Assembly: GCA_018266255.1 (NCBI GenBank)
Contig: JAFEAT010000023.1
Span: 86,657 to 150,656, forward strand
Reading direction: 5' to 3'
Origin: Cyanobacteria bacterium SZAS-4
GTDB lineage: Bacteria; Cyanobacteriota; Vampirovibrionia; Obscuribacterales; Obscuribacteraceae
DNA: 64,000 bases
Of this stretch, positions 60,902 to 64,000 are shown piece by piece (the stretch's first letter is position 1; the number at the start of each line of letters is the position of its first letter). The notes beneath the pieces are model-generated. The model did not search any database, was not told where the DNA came from, and was given only the letters and a program-made list of their open reading frames with translations. The translations under genes and the position numbers were made by a program.

Positions 60902-61177
60902 GGCTACTGCGCTGCTTTTTGACTGTAATAAATGAGTCCACCATTCTATCATGAGCTTTTCGGGATTGTTTATTTCGGAGAGCCACTCCTGGCAAGCGAT
61001 TCACGTACCTTAATGAATCTGGACTTTAGTGAGCCATGAGATAGTCATATATACAGATGGATCTGCAGCTTTTGCATTCGCTTGAATTGGACAGATGATC
61101 TAGGATTTATGATCCAAATTCGACGACCGGGTTGTCAGGTGGGGTTCGGTAAATGATTCGCCTTGCGCCATTGTCCG

Positions 61178-61240
61178 AAAATTAAACCGATGTCGGTTGA
61201 GTTTTTTGTCGAAAATTCACCGACATCGGTTCAGTTTTTG
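61178..61240. repeat. Palindromic repeat cluster D (2 units)
   Basis: AAATTAAACCGATGTCGGTTGAGTTTT at 61178-61206 and AAAATTCACCGACATCGGTTCAGTTTT at 61211-61240. The first unit has A in place of C after TT, the second lacks one A, so arms are slightly unequal. They lie between rplS and nrdR; 60902-61177 shows nothing else. Confidence 0.8.
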
Positions 61241-61256
61241 AATGGCTTTTCCACCG

Positions 61257-61757
61257 TTAAGCACTAGATACAGTGGCTTCTTCGTGATCGCTCGCGGAGA
61301 GTAGGGTTTTCGTGTCTTTCAGGGTATTGAGCTCAACAATGAAATCTTCTATCGAGCGAAACTGTCTGTAGACACATGCGAAACGAACGTAAGCGACCTC
61401 GTCAAGATTACGCAGTCTAGCTAGAGCAAATTCTCCTAACAAGGTAGAAGGAACCTCACGCTTGCCAAGTGACGCTAATTCGTTTTCTAGTGCGTCAACC
61501 AAGTCGTCAATTTGTTCTGCGGTGATTTTGGTTTTTGATACGGCGCGAGTCAAACCTGCGCGAAGTTTTTCACGCATGTACGGTTCTCGACTACCCGATC
61601 TTTTAACTACCAGGAACTGTACTACTTCAACGCGTTCATAAGTTGTGAATCGCTTTTCGCACTGTTCGCACTGACGGCGCCTGCGAACGGATTTTTCTCC
61701 CGTCAAGCGAGACTCAAGAACGCGACTATCTCTGTGATTGCAAAATGGGCAAAACAT
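61257..61757 (-). CDS. nrdR: Transcriptional repressor NrdR
   Basis: 166 residues. N-terminal zinc ribbon with CPFC and CEQC, then the ATP-cone: KRSGSREPYMREKLRAGLTR and the RFACVYRQFRSIEDFIVEL end. NrdR represses ribonucleotide reductase genes in response to ATP/dATP. No nrd gene is nearby. The frame to 61799 would add 14 residues that are not in the family; MFCPFC is the normal start. Confidence 0.96.
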   Translation of the reverse strand: MFCPFCNHRDSRVLESRLTGEKSVRRRRQCEQCEKRFTTYERVEVVQFLVVKRSGSREPYMREKLRAGLTRAVSKTKITAEQIDDLVDALENELASLGKREVPSTLLGEFALARLRNLDEVAYVRFACVYRQFRSIEDFIVELNTLKDTKTLLSASDHEEATVSSA

Positions 61758-61877
61758 CTCAAGCCAATTATAGAACAGCCAGCTTGCATACACTATCAAT
61801 GATTTGGTTCTAGCCGCTTAAATGCTGGTTCGATGATGTAATAATGAGTATTAGTAATAGCTCTTTCCGTTCATTTA

Positions 61878-62552
61878 ATGCAAAAGAGACAGACAAACTA
61901 TTACCAAATGCTTGGGCTTGCGCCCGAGGTGACTGCGCTTGAAATCAAGCGTGCATACAGAGCTTTGGTTAAAAACCATCATCCAGATATTGATTATCAT
62001 GGTCGAGATGTCAGCGAGAGAGAGCGCGCGACAGAGTACATGATGCAAATCAATGAAGCTTACGAAACGTTGATAGACAAGTCGAAGCGTGCAGCTTATG
62101 ACTCGGTCATCGCATCTGACGGTTCAGGCCGGCGAATGGCTCGTTTCACGGATTTGGATGAAGCCGAAAATCGAGAAGTCTATCTGCGCATGAATTTCCA
62201 TCCGGCCAGGCAGTCAATGCAACGCGTTATGAAAAAGTACAAGCGTCAACTCAGTGATCTGTCTCTGGATATATACGACGATGAATTGGTCGCAACTTTC
62301 GAGAAGTATGTTGACGAAGTAGAGGATACTCTCAGAAAAGCCTCGCAGTCTCTATCGGCGCGTGTGGTGCCTGGATCTCTCGATGGTGCAGTAACGATGA
62401 TGCGCTATTCGATTGCACAAGCTGTAGATGGGCTTGATGAAATGCGTCGTTTTTGCCAAAACTATGATTACGATCATTTGCACATGGCTGCAAATTTGTT
62501 TCGAGAGTCGTCAGATCTCTCAAAGCAAGGACTTCAGCTCAGCAAGCGGTGA
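61878..62552 (+). CDS. J-domain protein
   Basis: 224 residues. J domain at about 5-72 (YQMLGLAPEVTALEIKRAYR, KNHHPDIDY with HPD, INEAYETLIDKSKRAAYD), then a helical part with the acidic ARQSMQRVMKKYKRQLSDLS and a C-terminal helix bundle. A DnaK co-chaperone without the zinc and CTD domains of DnaJ. The ATG at 61878 has no strong ribosome site. It converges with the 62556 gene (3 bases apart). Confidence 0.8.
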   Translation: MQKRQTNYYQMLGLAPEVTALEIKRAYRALVKNHHPDIDYHGRDVSERERATEYMMQINEAYETLIDKSKRAAYDSVIASDGSGRRMARFTDLDEAENREVYLRMNFHPARQSMQRVMKKYKRQLSDLSLDIYDDELVATFEKYVDEVEDTLRKASQSLSARVVPGSLDGAVTMMRYSIAQAVDGLDEMRRFCQNYDYDHLHMAANLFRESSDLSKQGLQLSKR

Positions 62553-62555
62553 TTG

Positions 62556-63041
62556 CTAAAATATTTTGTCGAGCTCTGCTTCGCTCAAATATCCTCTATT
62601 CAAGATTGCTTGTCGAAGAGTGATATTACCTGTGATGCGATCGCTTAAAGCTGTTTGTAATTCGTCAGCTGAAAGTAGTCCAGATTTGACTAGCTTTTGT
62701 CCCCACCGTTCCTGTCGCTGCGGTCCTGGACGCAAGTCTTTTTGCAAGGCTAGAAATGCTCGCAGCTCTTCCATTGTCAGGCATCCTGCGTAGACGAAAA
62801 ACGTGCCTAGAGGCAATTCGTTCAGTCCGTCTGTTTCGTGAACGAGAAGCAGATCGGTGAGTTCTTCGCTGGTGAGGCGCCCACATTTCACAAGCATTCT
62901 CGTCAGGTCTGGTTTCGACATGCACAAGCTTTTGGCTGATGAGATGTCGCCTGCACTCAGGCACCGCATCAGAGCGTAGTAGTCTATCTCTCGGTTGCCG
63001 GAAGGGCGTTCCGCCGAGCGTATGTAGTCTGGTTGTTCCAT
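62556..63041 (-). CDS. Protein with GspE/PilB N-terminal-like repeats, unknown role
   Basis: 161 residues. Repeated units of about 40 residues with the pattern phi-V-x-x-G-x-L-(T/S)-x-x-E-L (VKCGRLTSEELTDLLL, VYAGCLTMEELRAFLAL, VKSGLLSADELQTALSD, LNRGYLSEAELDKIF) match the N-terminal domain of type II/IV secretion ATPases, where the motif stands before the ATPase. The ATPase domain is absent here, so this is a stand-alone version. ATG at 63041 is preferred behind GGGATAACA; a frame to 63065 exists. Confidence 0.65.
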   Translation of the reverse strand: MEQPDYIRSAERPSGNREIDYYALMRCLSAGDISSAKSLCMSKPDLTRMLVKCGRLTSEELTDLLLVHETDGLNELPLGTFFVYAGCLTMEELRAFLALQKDLRPGPQRQERWGQKLVKSGLLSADELQTALSDRITGNITLRQAILNRGYLSEAELDKIF

Positions 63042-63116
63042 TGTTATCCCGTGCCAACAGTTCAAGTATGCCCATTATCATCTGTTGGTAACGGTTGGGC
63101 CGATGAAAGCGAATTT

Positions 63117-63214
63117 TTCAGCTCGGAGAAGACGCCTTCGGCACCGAGAAGTATTTTTCAGCACCGAGAAGAATTCTTCCGCACTGAGGAGAATTCTTCA
63201 GCACTGCAAACACG
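63117..63214. repeat. 20-bp imperfect tandem repeat
   Basis: About four and a half copies of TTCAGCACCGAGAAGAATTC in sequence (63117-63136, 63137-63156, 63157-63176, 63177-63196 and a partial copy). It lies upstream of the 62556 gene and downstream of rimO. No gene overlaps it. Confidence 0.85.
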
Positions 63215-63232
63215 CTATCCAACACGAATATT

Positions 63233-64000
63233 TTAGACAGAGTGGTCACGACCACTTAGCACCAGCTGTGGTGCTTGCGTCGGACTCTCGACAGCAGTTC
63301 CATAAACATCGTATGGACCACTTCTGTCGATCTTGACTCTGGCAATTTCACCCATCGTAATCAAGTCGCCTGCAGGGTCTGTCACATATACCTGATTGTC
63401 TATTGAAGGTGCGTCCCATTGCGAACGCCCGCAGTACAGATTCTTGCGATCGTCATAGCTTTCTATCAACACGTCAATTTCTGTTCCCACCAATCTCTCA
63501 TTATGCGCAACCGAAATGGCGTGCTGAATTTGCATGATTCGTTTACGTCGGCTTTTTTTAACTTTTTCGGTCACCTGAGCATCCATGTGGCCGCTAGGCA
63601 CTTCCATCTGGCGTGAATAGCCAAAGACGCCCAATCGATCGAATTTTTGAGTTTCGATAAACTTGGCGAGATGTTCAAAATGCTCGTCGGTTTCACCAGG
63701 AAATCCAACTATAAAAGTCGACCGGATGCGCACTCCGGGAATGAGCTGACGAATTTTCTCTACTGTTCTTTCTGGATGCAACGGTCGTGCCATTGCTTTC
63801 AAAATCTCAGGATGTGAGTGTTGAAGCGGGATGTCTACATATTTGACCACTTTTGGAAGCGATGCAATTGTCTCAAGCAGTTCATCTGGAGTTTCGGTCG
63901 GGTAGGCGTACATAATGCGCAGCCACTCCAACCCGTCGATGTCGTGTAAGGCGCGCAGCAGATCGGAGAGTGCCATGCGTTTGTAGATATCCAGACCGTA
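63233..64000 (-). CDS. rimO: Ribosomal protein S12 methylthiotransferase RimO, cut by the window end
   Basis: The C-terminal part of a radical-SAM methylthiotransferase. YAYPTETPDELLETIASLPK, KYVDIPLQHSHPEILKAMAR, TFIVGFPGETDEHFEHLAKF, then the TRAM-like end with LYCGRSQWDAPSIDNQVYVT, which favours RimO over MiaB. The frame is open to the window edge: YGLDIYKR precedes the first Met at 63976, as in other RimO proteins. The N-terminal domain and the CxxxCxxC cluster lie beyond the window. Confidence 0.9.
   Translation of the reverse strand, partial: YGLDIYKRMALSDLLRALHDIDGLEWLRIMYAYPTETPDELLETIASLPKVVKYVDIPLQHSHPEILKAMARPLHPERTVEKIRQLIPGVRIRSTFIVGFPGETDEHFEHLAKFIETQKFDRLGVFGYSRQMEVPSGHMDAQVTEKVKKSRRKRIMQIQHAISVAHNERLVGTEIDVLIESYDDRKNLYCGRSQWDAPSIDNQVYVTDPAGDLITMGEIARVKIDRSGPYDVYGTAVESPTQAPQLVLSGRDHSV

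Overview
The window is about 64 kb of a bacterial chromosome with roughly balanced base composition. It looks like ordinary chromosomal sequence: no phage, integrase, insertion sequence, CRISPR array or rRNA was seen, and I recognised no tRNA. The gene set fits the Cyanobacteriota, most plausibly the non-photosynthetic Vampirovibrionia/Melainabacteria (an Obscuribacter-like lineage). It has a CobT-like phosphoribosyltransferase of the type found in cyanobacteria and archaea, PdxS/PdxT vitamin B6 synthesis, CdaA, J-domain proteins with non-DnaJ tails, AcsA plus an acyl-CoA dehydrogenase, and no photosynthesis gene. This placement is an inference from gene content and protein style, not from an alignment.

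Layout. 1-9.5 kb: the end of a beta-propeller protein, a secreted protein of unknown function, a TadG-like protein, DnaB helicase, acetyl-CoA synthetase, a SPOUT RNA methyltransferase, an ArsC/Spx-like protein, adenine deaminase and a NUDIX hydrolase. 9.5-13 kb: folC and a large beta-sandwich repeat protein. 13-23 kb (minus strand): a secreted TPR protein that overlaps an RNA polymerase beta gene standing without rpoC, then several exported or unknown proteins and an MDR oxidoreductase. 23-30 kb: a NarL-type regulator, a degenerate GGDEF protein, a uracil-DNA glycosylase, and three exported proteins (DUF2993, GerMN lipoprotein, ARPP-1-like). 30-38 kb: rpmE, pyrF, then a run of a membrane-anchored VWA protein, a small membrane protein, a very large tubulin-like protein with zinc ribbons, and a macrodomain protein. 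38-44 kb: a second copy of the unknown secreted family, cdaA, lysA, yraN and serS. 45-48.5 kb: pdxR-pdxS-pdxT. 48.5-54 kb: small paralogous membrane proteins, a DUF2239 protein with a paired palindromic operator, unknown proteins and the CobT-like gene. 55-64 kb: a pseudo-receiver/GGDEF protein, acyl-CoA dehydrogenase, J-domain proteins, rplS-ylqF-rnhB, nrdR, and rimO cut by the window end.

Two things stand out. First, the VWA/tubulin-like/macrodomain run (31075-37361) is the best candidate for an undescribed system. Second, the divergent, operon-less RpoB with a roughly 225-residue acidic tail may be an accessory beta subunit. In addition, a palindromic repeat family with core TTCAACCG-N4-CGGTTGAA occurs as about 15 units in four intergenic clusters, and several promoters carry tandem or palindromic sites that suggest regulators not encoded here.

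Most functional names come from motif recognition by eye. Start codons were chosen by ribosome binding site and family length; TTG and GTG starts are frequent.
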